Shown here one piece after another: positions 45,207 to 56,026 of a stretch of DNA of 64,000 nt; position 1 is the stretch's first letter; each line of letters opens with the position of its first letter. This DNA comes from Penium margaritaceum. Lineage: Eukaryota; Streptophyta; Zygnematophyceae; Desmidiales; Peniaceae. A program made the translations under genes and the position numbers. The notes beneath the pieces were generated by a model. The model saw only the letters and a list, made by a program, of their open reading frames with translations. It was not told the DNA's origin and did not search any database. The stretch spans positions 4,932-68,931 of the forward strand of contig SZWC01008545.1 in assembly GCA_023375785.1 (NCBI GenBank), read 5' to 3'.

Positions 45207-45690
45207 TCATCCCAAATCCACACACTTGATTATGTGCGTACAATACTGAAACATATGGTGACGATCATTCGAGGAAAAGAGCCTAGACATTTGTTAATGT
45301 TTATTGGAAATTACTTGTTACAATCATGTTCATAGTTACTTTTATGTACATTACCACAGGATTTCTTAGAAGTTCATCAAGGAATGGATTCCCTGAATTT
45401 TCGTTCAAAAATCACTTCTATAGAATATTTGTTTGAATTAAACACATTTCATCAGAGTATACTATTTTTGTATTTTCTATAGAATATTTTCATCAGAGTA
45501 TTCATCAAACAAATGATTTTTCACATTGTGTCCTACTTTGTGCTTTTTGTACAGAGTATACTATTTTTGTAACTATGTTCTGGACGTAGGATTCTACTTG
45601 TGTCTCGCGACGTCCAAATGCATAACTGTTTTATTTTTTGGGGGATTCTTGACTCTCCTGCGGAATGTTCCATGGTCGTAAGTAATAACT
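45207..45690. repeat. AT-rich stretch with short direct repeats
   Basis: cagagtatactatttttgta occurs near 45456 and 45553, tatagaatattt near 45420 and 45480, and catcagagta twice. This may be the right flank of the Harbinger remnant. No gene is present. Confidence 0.5.
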
Positions 45691-46140
45691 CTTGGTCAAC
45701 GTACCCCCCCCCCCCCCCCCCCCCCGCCCCCCAAATACCGCGAGTGAATTGGGGAAGTGTACCACGGAGTGTATCACAAATACACTCTACAATGTACGTT
45801 AGTGCATTGATACACTACCCAATACACCAACGCGAAGCATGTTGGGGGGGGGGGGGGGGGGGGGGGGGAGTGAACTCTCATCGTGGTACGAGTAGAACAT
45901 CTCAGTTGTGCATAGTTTCCCAGTCTCTTACACTTAAACCGTCGGATGCCAACGATCTACAATCCCGATATTTTCAGGCCTACTATATAGAAGGATCACA
46001 TATCTGTTTTACATATGTCTACAGTCCGAAAATAGCGCATACCTAACAGGATGAACTTCTCACGAGTGGACAATCTTCGACGTCCTCCCCCTCCCCCCAC
46101 CCACTATCAAAGTGTATCTGGTCAGTGTATTGGGTAGTGT
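45691..46140 (+). repeat. R3 repeat, copy 1
   Basis: C-run, an inverted ATACACT-rich hairpin (45748-45828), G-run (about 45845-45869), then a ~250-bp companion sequence (gtgaactctcatcg...cacccactatcaaagtgtat), ending in gtgtattgggtagtgt. The same order recurs at 50697-51240. Non-coding. Confidence 0.75.
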
Positions 46141-46464
46141 TGGATTTTACATAAGCAGAATCTTTAGGAATCTTCAGATGAGGTACTCTGATGGTTCAAT
46201 TCTCTCGTACTGTGCTGAATTCGTTGGTGATGACTTCTCAGTTAAGGATAACCACTTAAACACACACAGGCACTCTTGCCTTGGCAATGTCACTGACTGT
46301 GCGATTCAAGAGTATGAACTGAAGGCACAGATACACGACTCGTCTCACAAGCTTTCCAACGGTACCAAGCTTGCTCGAAATGGTTACACACGGACGAAGT
46401 AATAGGAAATACAAACCTACAGCTACTTAACTGTCTACACTAGCTAGAAGCAAAAAAGTACAAG
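46141..46464. other. Spacer before copia D, nothing recognised
   Basis: A 96-codon frame spans 46112-46402 but has no recognisable motif. No repeat partner is seen in the window. Confidence 0.35.
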
Positions 46465-47130
46465 TGTTGACTCAGTCCGGTCTCCTTGTATCTTCACAGG
46501 ATCTTCCGGACACCGCTCGATGATCCCTGATCATCGGCAGACCGAGGTTGGCGGATGCCCAGCGCCCTCGGTGCGATCCACGGACGAGATCGTCCGGATC
46601 TGCGGTAGCTTCTTCATGACCATCGATCTGGCTCGGGCTTTTGGCTAACGATGATGGTCCGACTGTACCTCTCGATAGCAACGGTGCTGATCAATCCAAA
46701 ACGCCCTCGCAAGATGCCTGACCACAGGATCCACCTTTAGAAAGAGGAATATCTTCAGCGGTTCCTTGGTCCGTGCCACGTCAGCAGCCTCGAAGTCGAG
46801 AGGAGCTCACGCTCGCACTCTCGCCTCGTCTCCCGGACCACACATCCTGTTGGACCAAAACTTGCCGATACATATCACTGCTGATACAGGTATACCGTCA
46901 GCTCTCCGGAGCTCCAATGGGATGAGTAGAGGAAGTAGGGCCGCGGATGGATGGATCAGTGGGATGCCTAAAGAGGCCTGCCCACAGCCATACCATGCCC
47001 CGCCATAGGGGGGTCGAGAGAGTGATGACGATCTCACTCTCGGCCCTCTTGTTTTTCTTTTTGTTGATGTTGTGCCGAGCCCAGTAGAGCAGTGGATCAA
47101 GATGATCTGACGGTTGTCCTTTTTCCAACA
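46465..47130 (-). repeat. 3' LTR of copia D (single copy)
   Basis: It runs from tgttgactcag to ttttccaaca, giving inverted TGTTG/CAACA ends, and is followed by ttccccccc, a polypurine tract on the minus strand. No partner LTR is in the window, so the outer edge is inferred from the ends alone. Confidence 0.6.
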
Positions 47131-47141
47131 TTCCCCCCCTT

Positions 47142-47890
47142 GTTGATCCAGCGCTGATGAAGTTGGAGCCGACAAGTGGAAAAAGAAAAGAAGCCCCCCC
47201 GCGAGAAGAGAGCCGGGAGGACGAGGGTGACAAAAGAGGAACAGGACGAGGCACGGGAATGCACGGCAAAAGAAATCCCCCCCCGGGCCAACCGAGCCTC
47301 GCTTGAGAGAGAAAAAGGAGAGAAGTCCGGAGCAGCAAGACACAGGGTGTACAGTGGGCCGGTGAGAACTTTTTAGCCCGGGCCACGCCCCGACGGCTGA
47401 GAGATAGACCGGTCCCAACAGCACACCCTGCCCGGACTTGGGGGAGTGGGCCCCCTCCCGCGCATCCGGCCCGCAGGGTGAGCTGAACAGGGGCAGCCCA
47501 CCCATGGGGGTCTGAAAGAGGAGAGCGAACGAGCTGAATATAGAAGGAGAGAAATTGTAGTTTGGAGCGGCGTGGGTCCAGCAGCAAAGCAGGACAGGAG
47601 GAGAGGGTGTTGGCTTTATGCGAGGACCGAGGCGCGAGAGGAAGGCAAAGCGCAGGGAGAGAGTGAGAGCAGCGGCAGGCAGAAGCAAGAGGAGGTGGAG
47701 AAAACGGTCGGACGCAACCCGCGTCCGTGCCAACGCCTCATGTGGGGGACACAAAAGCGGGAAGCGACGACGATTCCACCAAGGACAATCTCCGTCCGTC
47801 CCAACGCCTCATCCGGGGGGGACGGAAAGAGAGAGCCAGGAACGAGCGGCAGCGGGGAAGGACAGAGAAGAAAGAAGACAGCGCCGAGAG
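47142..47890. repeat. Purine-rich extra segment of copia D
   Basis: The stretch between the polypurine tract and the RNase H end is GC/AG-rich. It contains a duplicated segment near 47721-47775 and 47789-47840 (cgtccgt.ccaacgcctcat). Open frames on both strands reflect composition. Confidence 0.5.
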
Positions 47891-47893
47891 GAG

Positions 47894-48442
47894 TCAGGAC
47901 GAGGAGAGAAGGCCCATGCGGGCGCAGAGATGAGTGTGACGGTCAGCAGAAAGGGCTTTGGTGAAGATGTCAGCAGTTTGGTCGACAGTGGGAAGATAGT
48001 GCATGACGACTTCGCCTTCTGCAACAGCGTCGCAAACATAGTGGTACTGCCGACGGACGTGCTTGGTGCGGTCATGAAGAACGGGATCCTCGGAAAGGGC
48101 GATAGCCCCTTCGTTGTCACAGTGGATGGGCGTAGGCTCAAGTTGGTCAAATCCAAGCTCGCTCAGAAGCATACGAAGCCAGACCGCCTCTCTTGTGCAT
48201 TCGCTCTCAGCAATGTATTCAGCTTCAGTTGAGGAGAGAGCGACCACGGACTGCTTCTTGCTGCGCCAGCTGACGGGTCCACCGTTGAGGAGAAAGACGT
48301 ACCCAGAGGTGGAGCGACTGGTGGTGTGATCACCAGAGAGATCAGCATCGCAGAAGCCCTGGAGAACATTGTTACCAGAGCCGTAGCGGATAGCCAGAGA
48401 AGCAGACCCATGGAGATAGAAAATGCTACGCTTGGCAGCCAC
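47894..48442 (-). other. Copia D RNase H region
   Basis: The frame shows GFCDADLSGDHTTSRSTSGY, SSTEAEYIAESECTREAVWL and HDRTKHVRRQYHYV, the conserved copia RNase H boxes. It is part of the fossil. Confidence 0.88.
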
Positions 48443-48472
48443 GATGTGAGCAGCAGTGGGGCGCTGACAGCC

Positions 48473-49744
48473 TTAGCTGAGGAGACCAACAGTAAAGGAG
48501 AGGTCAGGTCTGGTAGCCACAGAAGCGTACATCAGGAAGCCTACCATGCGCGGAAAAGCGTCGGCATCTGCCAAGGAGGCCAAAGGTGTGGCTGCCGTGA
48601 CTGGTTTGGTGAGGCCATGATCCTTGGAGAGTGGAGTGGCTTGAAGAGTGGATGCACCAAGCCCGAACTTGTCAGCCACACGTTGAGCATAGGTGGCCTG
48701 GGTTAGTGTTACGTGACCGTGCAGGACGTCATGGGTGATCTGAATCCCAAGATAGTATGTGAGAGGTCCCATGTCCATCATCTCAAATCGGCGGGAGAGC
48801 TGCTGTTTGAGAGTATCCAGAATAGAGAGGGACGGTCCAAACAGGATAAGATCGTCCACGTAGAGAATAACACCGAGAAGGTTAGACCCTCCGCGGAAGT
48901 ACACAGAGTGGTCAGAGTGCAGGCGTTGGAGACCTTGCACCAAGAAAGATTCGTGGATCTTCAGGTTCCACTGTCGTGGAGCTTGCTTTAGCCCATACAG
49001 GGATTTGTTGAGCTTGCAGACATGATCGGGATGATCTGGGGAGACGAAGCCTTCTGATTGATTCATGTAGATAACTTCTATGAGATCACCGTTGAGGAAG
49101 GCACTCTTGAAATCCATTTGATGGAGATGCCATTTGTTGCTAGCAGCCAGAGAGAGGATCACCCTGATGGATGAGTAATTGGCCACCGGTGCAAAAGTGT
49201 CTTGGTAGTTTACTCCGAGAACTTGGCTGAATCCCCGCGCGACAAGGCGTGCCTTGTGGCGATCAGGTGTACCTACACTGGTCAGCTTGGTCTTGAACAC
49301 CCACTTACATGTGACAATGGGTGTGTTGGGTGGTTGAGGAACCAGATCCCATGTATGCTGTTTTTGAAGCTGAGAGAGCTCCTCTTGAGCTGCTTGACGC
49401 CATTGGTCTGCATCTGGGCGGCGCATAGCATCTTTGAAGCTGGTGGGATCCACTACTTGTGTGAGTAGTGCTGTATGGTCGAGGTCGTCGTCTGCGGAAA
49501 ACTCGGTTGTGGACGGAAAGCCAAGCTGAAGGAATGTCGGCGGTCTGGTGAGTCTGGCTGACCGCCGGAGTCCAGATTGTGAAGGAGTGCTGGAGGCATC
49601 CTTCTGTGAGGCAGTGGGAGCATGACGATGTTCTTCTAGAGGTAGTGTATCAAGGGAGTGGCCGTTGTAATGCACAAGTGTGCAAATACACTTGTGTACA
49701 TCATTCAGCGATTGCAAGATACACTTCCCAATACACTCCCCCAA
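48473..49744 (-). other. Copia D reverse transcriptase region
   Basis: The frame contains WDLVPQPPNTPIVTCKWVFK, HQMDFKSAFLNGDL, KSLYGLKQAPRQW and ILYVDDLILFG with the YVDD active site, then LGIQI and ATRPDLSF. The first ~30 codons come from the neighbouring R3 repeat, so the element's own sequence starts near 49650. Confidence 0.88.
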
Positions 49745-49800
49745 TACACTCGGTGTATTTGGGGAGGGGGGTATCGTTGTCTCCCCCCCCCCTTCCCCCC
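49651..49800 (+). repeat. R3 repeat, copy 2 (cut by the gap)
   Basis: It contains aaatacacttgtgtacat and the ATACACT..CCCAATACAC arm seen at 50792-50821. It ends in C-runs at the assembly gap. Confidence 0.65.
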
Positions 49801-50181
49801 NNNNNNNNNNNNNNNNNNNNNNNNNNNNNNNNNNNNNNNNNNNNNNNNNNNNNNNNNNNNNNNNNNNNNNNNNNNNNNNNNNNNNNNNNNNNNNNNNNNN
49901 NNNNNNNNNNNNNNNNNNNNNNNNNNNNNNNNNNNNNNNNNNNNNNNNNNNNNNNNNNNNNNNNNNNNNNNNNNNNNNNNNNNNNNNNNNNNNNNNNNNN
50001 NNNNNNNNNNNNNNNNNNNNNNNNNNNNNNNNNNNNNNNNNNNNNNNNNNNNNNNNNNNNNNNNNNNNNNNNNNNNNNNNNNNNNNNNNNNNNNNNNNNN
50101 NNNNNNNNNNNNNNNNNNNNNNNNNNNNNNNNNNNNNNNNNNNNNNNNNNNNNNNNNNNNNNNNNNNNNNNNNNNNNNNNN
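49801..50181. other. Assembly gap
   Basis: 381 N bases begin directly after a C-rich stretch of an R3 copy. Frames drawn across it are not real. Confidence 0.99.
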
Positions 50182-50332
50182 TTCGATCATTGCAAGAATG
50201 TGAATTATGTGATCTTTAAATTCGTTCAGTTTTTTTTCATGAAAAGTTATTTAGGTAGCACCTAAACATTCGTTCAACGAAAATTGGTGATCCTTAAAAT
50301 CGATGACGAACTAGTTCATGACCGCCAGTAAC

Positions 50333-50534
50333 GGCCAGCCGCGTCATTTGACGACGGGGAGCGGCGTCGGATGACGCGGCTGGCCGCGTCTGAAGCGGTT
50401 GCCGTTCCCGACACGTCAGTTCCAGGCACCAGATTGGTGATTTGCACAGGAACTGACGTGTCAGGCTGAACTGGTAGCCCTGACATCGTGAGTCCACCGT
50501 GCACATCCGGTCCGTGAGCCGGATGTGCACCGTG
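50333..50534. repeat. Three consecutive hairpins
   Basis: Arm pairs are 50333-50347/50371-50385 (15 bp, perfect), 50410-50423/50449-50462 (14 bp, perfect) and 50495-50510/50519-50534 (15 of 16). They lie side by side within 202 bp. Short related stretches (tatttaggt...acgaaaat) flank the group near 50245-50285 and 50605-50655. No coding sequence. Confidence 0.88.
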
Positions 50535-50696
50535 ACTGTGAAAAAATGCATGGCAGGAAACCCGGGGTCAGAATATTTTCGATGATATGGAACTTTCAAA
50601 ATATTTTAGGTGGTACCATAACTTTAGACGACGAAATCAAATTCGACGAAAATAATGGGCCAAAAATATTTATAATCGAAATTAAAGATCAGTAGG

Positions 50697-51240
50697 GTAT
50701 TGGGTAGGTGTATTGGGCAGTGTATCTGGACGAGGGCCGAATGAATACAAAAATGTACAAATACACTTGTGTACATTTCTGAGCGGGTGCCGATACACTC
50801 CCCGATACACTTCCCCAATACACTTGCGGTGTTCGGGAGGGGGGAGGGGGGGTGAGTGAACTCTCATCGGGGTACGAGTAGAACATTTCAGTTGCGAATA
50901 AATTTACCAATGGCTTACACATAGACCGTCGGATGCCAAAGATGTACAATCACAATAAGTTCAGGCCTCATATATAAAAGGATAAGATGTTTGTTTTATG
51001 TATGTCTATCGTCCAAAAGTAGCGCAAACCTAACCAGATGAACTTCCTGTGAGTGGACAATCGTTGATGCCCCCCTCCCCCACCCACTATCAAAGTGTAT
51101 GTGGTCGGGGGGTGGGGGGGGGGGGAGGCGAGGGCAGGCGCGTTAGGAGAATACATTAGTGTACATTTTTCCGGATCCCCACGATACACTACCGGATACA
51201 ATCACCAGATACACTCGGGGGGGGGGGGGGGGGGGGGGGG
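50697..51240 (+). repeat. R3 repeat, copy 3
   Basis: A 125-bp hairpin unit (50697-50821) has 30-bp arms matching at about 25 positions around an inner aaatgtac/gtacattt hairpin. It is followed by a G-rich run, the same ~250-bp companion as copy 1 (about 50855-51095), a further G-run, and an ATACACT-rich end before a long G-run (51218-51240). Confidence 0.75.
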
Positions 51241-52644
51241 ACAGTCGAATACAAGCGAACTACGTGAGCGGCACTTGCAAACAACATGCAAAGTAGCTGC
51301 ATGTCTGTGTACGTTAGTAATAACAGTGTTTGTTGCTTCAAGACGTTTCGATACAATAATACGTTTTACAGGTATGCCCCATAAGGCGCCTTTGGGAAAG
51401 AACAGTGTTAGCTTAAAGCGATTATATAGTTATTTAAATAACGTAGAATTAACGAGGAATTACTGATAAAATTTCAGGTAAAAAGTTTTAAATTCCCCCT
51501 TGACATACAATATCATGTGTTCACTGAGAAACTAGCGATGAAATGACTACATACACGTAGGTAAACTTCTAAGAAGTGAAGAAAATGGAGGAGTCATATA
51601 CATAGTTTATTGAGTGTATAAAAGTGGATTGATTAACCATAACTCCCATGGCTCTTGTTGTCGATGCCATCGGCTTCTCAACAGCTACATGGACAAGGTC
51701 TGGCAGCTTAGGAGGTGGAGGGCGCTCTCAAGTTGTGGGTGGAGGAGCAAATTTTGTCTTGTACGTAGCGAGATGTGTACGGCGGCGCTGGCACGTGCTC
51801 GCATAAATCGTAAGTGGCACAATTTTTGCCCACCAGTGGAACAAAATTAAATGGTGTGCTTGTAGTAGAAAAGGCAGTCAAGTTTGTGTACTCTCCACGA
51901 TACGCGTTGCGGATGTTACACTGGGTGGTACAGATGCATGAAGTTAGGGGGGATGTGGTCATGTTCGTTGAGGATGGTAGCTATCCACTGTGAGATAGTG
52001 GCGAAGGTGGACCGTGTAGCTATGTCGGATTCCGGTGCTTGACTATATGGCAGGAAGTCTTATTGGGGAGTTGAGCCACCTTGTAGAGTGGCAGAAGAAT
52101 TCTGCATGGACTCCATTGTTGGAGGTGATGCGCAGCCGAGTATTCAAGGGCTCACATATGGCTTGTGGAGCTTCAGCACGCTACGCATGGGCAACCCAAG
52201 GAGAGGCCGTGAAAAGTGCAGTGTGGAAGGGCAACACGAGGAGATTGCGGACCACCATTTCAGATGTTTGAATTGAACATCTGAATTCATGAGCCGAGGG
52301 ATTTTCCCTTTGTGTTCATCGTGGCGGTCGAACATACATCCAGATTTTATTTGATGTAAGAGAAAAACAAAAAACATCCATGACAACCTCCCTTTCCATA
52401 AGTTCCATGACAAAATTTAGTTCCGAGCTTGTCCAAATCAAAGTCCATGACAAGCCATAAAAATGGAAATGTTATTCTTGTGCCGAAGCAAGACCTTGTC
52501 CGGCTGGACGCCAAAATTACTAACTGGGCAGGTTTGAAACAGAGGAGAACAATAAAAAAAGCTACCAAATGCGGCAATTGAAGTCAGTTCAAGTCTAGCA
52601 CAGCCAATGATTACGTTGATTTACATCGTCAAACTCCATGAAAG
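51241..52644. other. Intergenic stretch, nothing recognised
   Basis: Short open frames are present on both strands (for example 51614-51850 plus, 51708-51962 minus). None matches a family I know. Confidence 0.4.
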
Positions 52645-54380
52645 ATGATACTGTCGTTGACTGTGACTTTTCTGCACCAGGGTAGGACATGTGGCTCAGG
52701 GTTGCTAGCCGTTGGATTCCTACATTATAACATCATTTCCTGCCTTGTCAATGCATTTGGCTATTGCAGGCATTTGCAGAAGGTTGTTTTGGATGCTGAA
52801 GATGAAAATTTCTCATGGGATTTCACGTTAGACGCTATTACTGTGCAAACCGAGTTTTTTGGAAACGAGGTCACTGCCAGTGATGATTTCACAGAAACGC
52901 CACATATACTTTTCCACCCTAGACTGCTCACGCATGCCTTCAACTTTATATCGTGCGTCAGAATTCTCGTTCATTTTCCCATAGCGTCTGAGAGTTATGC
53001 AAAAGAAGTACATCCATTTCTTTGGTGGAGTCAGAGAGTCATGCCACATTGGATAAAATTGCTCGGGAGTAGAACAACTGCAGTTGGTAAGAGCGGTTGT
53101 GGAAGTGTTGATCCATTACTTCCGGTCTCTTGCTGCCATTGGATGTTCTTTAAATCACACCACAAACGTAAAGCCGTTCCGTGCGAATGTGAGGATGCGA
53201 TGCCATTTTATTTTTTATTGCTAACCCATACGGTGGTGAAGTACACCACCAAAATTGTCAGCCACAACCTTATCGTCAGTCCTAAGTTAACGGGATCAAA
53301 TGGCTCAGGGAGTACTGGTTGAGAAGTTGCAGATTTCTCTTAGTGAATACTGCTTCTTGCGCATACAAATGATGTACCTCCTCCATCGTCGCGTTGAGTT
53401 GTTGGAGTAGATGGATATGGAAGCTTTTGTGTCCCAACAACTTTTGGTAAATATATTTTTTTACGCAAGCCTGACGGCCGGTGCCTCCCATTGCATCAAG
53501 TACCAACCAGGCGGGTAACAGTTGAGGCGAAGGGTTCATCGAGCCCAACGGATCTGTCACTGGGTTGGTCGTCTTGGTTGTCGGTGCTCCATCATCTGCT
53601 CAAAAAGTTTTTGTTTCTACCTTGTACTCTTGGAGAGCGTCGTTGATCACATGCTGCTGACCCTCAACCGTTGAAGCCTACGCTGATGAGTGCTCCTCGT
53701 TTCCAGGTGTGCTTTCTCCATTCATTGTTGTTGTCATGAGGTCTGAGAGCTTATGAATGGTGCAGGCACGCTGAAGACTTGTGTAAGGTTGTCGCCTTGC
53801 AATGAATGTGTTGACTGCTCCTCCAGTTCTACTGCACTCTGATACTGAGTGCTACGTCGAGCATAACATTGGTGGTTCACAGGAATGAGGTATGGAGCAG
53901 AACATGATTCCATGAATTTGGGAAATTGGATCATTTATATTTAGCACTAAGTGTACCTTGATGACAAGTATTGAACAATTCAAGTGGAAACATAAAATTA
54001 TGAGAATCACAATGAGACATATGTTGGGTCTTTGGTGCTCAAGCCTTGCAAAGCGTGCGACGTCACATTGTGATTGGTTCTTTTTAGAAGTTAGGGGGTT
54101 TTGAGGCACGGTTTAATGAAAGTCTAGCACCATCAAGAGGTTAATCAAACAATATCAAAACATTGATATAGTTCGTAATACTTGTGTTGGCCCTTTTGGA
54201 AAGTGGTCGAGAGTGTCCGAACTGTCGGAAGCCAAACATCAGAGGTCAAGATCGATGGGTAAATGCCCTTGTTCGAAAAATGTACAAATTATGAGGTCAA
54301 TGCACAATAGGCCATGAATGTACAGATAGACATGCCCACTCGTGGAGTTTAGGGACTCGTGCACGCCTGGGATGTATGTA
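52645..54380 (-). mobile_element. Gypsy fragment: gag region, primer site and 5' LTR
   Basis: About 53.2-53.9 kb aligns with the gag region of the chromovirus at 8.1-8.7 kb (shared tggtgaagtacacc and gaagtacctcc strings). A primer site, complement of gcactctgatactga, is at 53834-53848. About 53.85-54.38 kb resembles the gypsy LTR at 42.2-42.7 kb in inverse. The plus-strand frame at 52645-53322 overlaps it antisense and is probably not a gene. The rest of the element is absent; many breaks. Confidence 0.65.
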
Positions 54381-54608
54381 TATGGTTACTCATGGATATG
54401 GAGTAACCATATCCATGAAATTGCTAAAGATTACCACTTTATAGAAAGTAAAAAAAACTGCCACTAGATTTATGGCACCTTTTGTGTTGATAAAGCTGCC
54501 TTAACCACACTTCAAACAATATTAAGACCATATCCACATTCCGAACCATTTTACCCAACATAAATACCACATTCAGCAAGTGTACCAAAAGGCAAGTTGT
54601 AAAGAACA

Positions 54609-55167
54609 ATGTCGACATTGCATGGCATTCATCCTCAACATGCTTGTTAAAAAAAAACCACAAATCCCTCCATAGAGGGATTTATGAATTTCATAAAAAA
54701 AGGTTTGCGAGGGATTTGCATGGAGGGTCCAAACACCCCATGCGTTGAAAGAGAACCTACTGGGTCCCGCTACCATGGGCTCGGCAAGAGCCTATGTAAA
54801 ACCCATAGTGTAATTTAAGGTGTGTTTTGAAAGTGGTTTATATGGATGAAAGTGAGTTGAAAGTACTTTAGAAGGGTGTTTTGCTCATTCTCAGTCGAGC
54901 GGTTAGCCTTGTATTTTCCTTTTTTCCTTTTTACTCACAAATCCCCATTCGTGGACCAAAAATTTTATGTTTGCGTGGGCTCCAGCCACTCAAACAGAAA
55001 AATCACTGAATCCAAGATTGAGGATTCGCGAATAAAAGAGAAAGAAAGAAGAAAAAGGGCTAGTCGGTCAATTGTGATTCTTGCGATGACGGGGATGACA
55101 CATCACCCTCCTCGCTTGGCTCGATCGGCGACACAAGTCACCGATCAAGCAAAGCGAGGGGCCATGA
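54609..55167 (+). repeat. R1 repeat, copy 3
   Basis: It starts atgtcgacattgcatgg and has a hairpin at 54662-54683 (aaatccctc/gagggattt) and a 23-bp-arm hairpin (55110-55132/55137-55159) near the end. It is about 559 bp, almost the length of copies 2 and 4. Non-coding. Confidence 0.8.
55110..55159. repeat. 23-bp-arm terminal hairpin of R1 copy 3
   Basis: The arms match at about 20 of 23 positions around a 4-nt loop. Copy 2 has a related but shorter structure at the same place. Confidence 0.85.
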
Positions 55168-55650
55168 CGTTCATTTTATTAATGTTCTAGATGTAGTTGC
55201 TGTAATATTCAATGCATGGATATCTTTGCTTTACATATAAGCTTGTGCAAAAATATTGATAAGTACGCCATAGATATATAGATGGATTATTACATTTGTT
55301 GTCTCTAGCCCTCCATGGGGAATTGACGGTGGCATAGAGCCACGTGTGAAAACAAGAGTCAAGAAGGTCAAGCACGCAGTGCAGCCATGAGGAGGGACAT
55401 ACATATGCCTATAGTCTGGTGTAAAGAGGAAAAGAGAAACCAAAGTACATGTTCTTCTAATGGGTTCCTGGGACGGAGGGGGAAGAGGCAGTGCACACGA
55501 GGAGGTCAATGAGGGACGACATACCAATGGTGGCCAGAGAGGCCTAGCGATGGAATGTCATGGGTATGGTGCTCAACTGTATAGTAGCCAGACAAGCTGC
55601 ATGTGCTGCATGTTGCACGTAGCTCACTAACGCTTACCAATGTGTACAGG
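55168..55650. other. Spacer between R1 copy 3 and the TRIM, nothing recognised
   Basis: No supported gene. The string ggatatctttgctt near 55220 also occurs before R1 copy 2 near 22652, possibly by chance. Confidence 0.35.
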
Positions 55651-56026
55651 TGTAGGCGCGGCCGGCCCCACGTGGATCCAGCGGGGGTCCCTGGCCTTTG
55701 GGCGGTTAGAAGGGATGGCTTGAGGGTCGTAGACCCTCGAGCAACATGGTTTTGGCCTAGTTGGCCAAGGATTCCGTCCAATCCGCTACATTGGTATAAA
55801 AGCGCGGCTCTTATACCAAGGATTCCGTCCAGGGTTTGAGTCCAATGTGCGGATGCCGAGGGCGGCTCACTCCTAGTGTGGGGGAGTGTAGCGCGTGACT
55901 GGCGCCACATGGATCGTGCAGGGTCTCTGGCCTGTGGACAATTGGACGGCATGGCTTGAGGTTTTAAGACCCTCAGGCACCGTTGTTTTGGCCTAGTTGG
56001 CCAAGGATTCTGTCCAATCCGCTACA
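55651..56026 (+). mobile_element. TRIM: miniature LTR retrotransposon
   Basis: Two 140-bp direct repeats (55651-55790 and 55887-56026), both starting tgtag and ending gctaca, are about 80% alike by eye. They enclose 96 bp that begins TTGGTATAAAAGC, a near match to the initiator-Met primer site, and ends agtgtgggggag, a polypurine tract. This is the full non-coding architecture of a terminal-repeat retrotransposon in miniature. TGGCCTAGTTGG in each LTR and GGTTTGAGTCC inside (55833-55843) resemble polymerase III A and B boxes. Flanks acagg and gtagg are a weak target duplication. Confidence 0.75.

Larger units (their letters stand above)
46465..49690 (-). mobile_element. Copia D: Ty1/copia fossil, 5' half missing
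   Basis: A single LTR (46465-47130) is followed inwards by a polypurine tract, an unusual ~750-bp GC/purine-rich stretch (47142-47890), RNase H (47894-48442) and reverse transcriptase (about 48473-49650). Integrase, protease, gag and the 5' LTR are absent; the sequence passes into an R3 copy and an assembly gap. The pol part is the best preserved in the window, with long open frames and only about one or two breaks. Confidence 0.85.

Noticed and set aside
46807-47754. 315-codon minus-strand frame as a host gene
   Set aside because: It overlaps the copia D LTR and its purine-rich 3' segment and shows no domain; its length follows from base composition.
49579-50265. Open frames spanning the second gap
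   Set aside because: They are made mostly of N bases.
52645-53322. 225-codon plus-strand frame as a gene
   Set aside because: Its 3' part is antisense to a gypsy gag region that also occurs at 8 kb, and no motif is recognisable.
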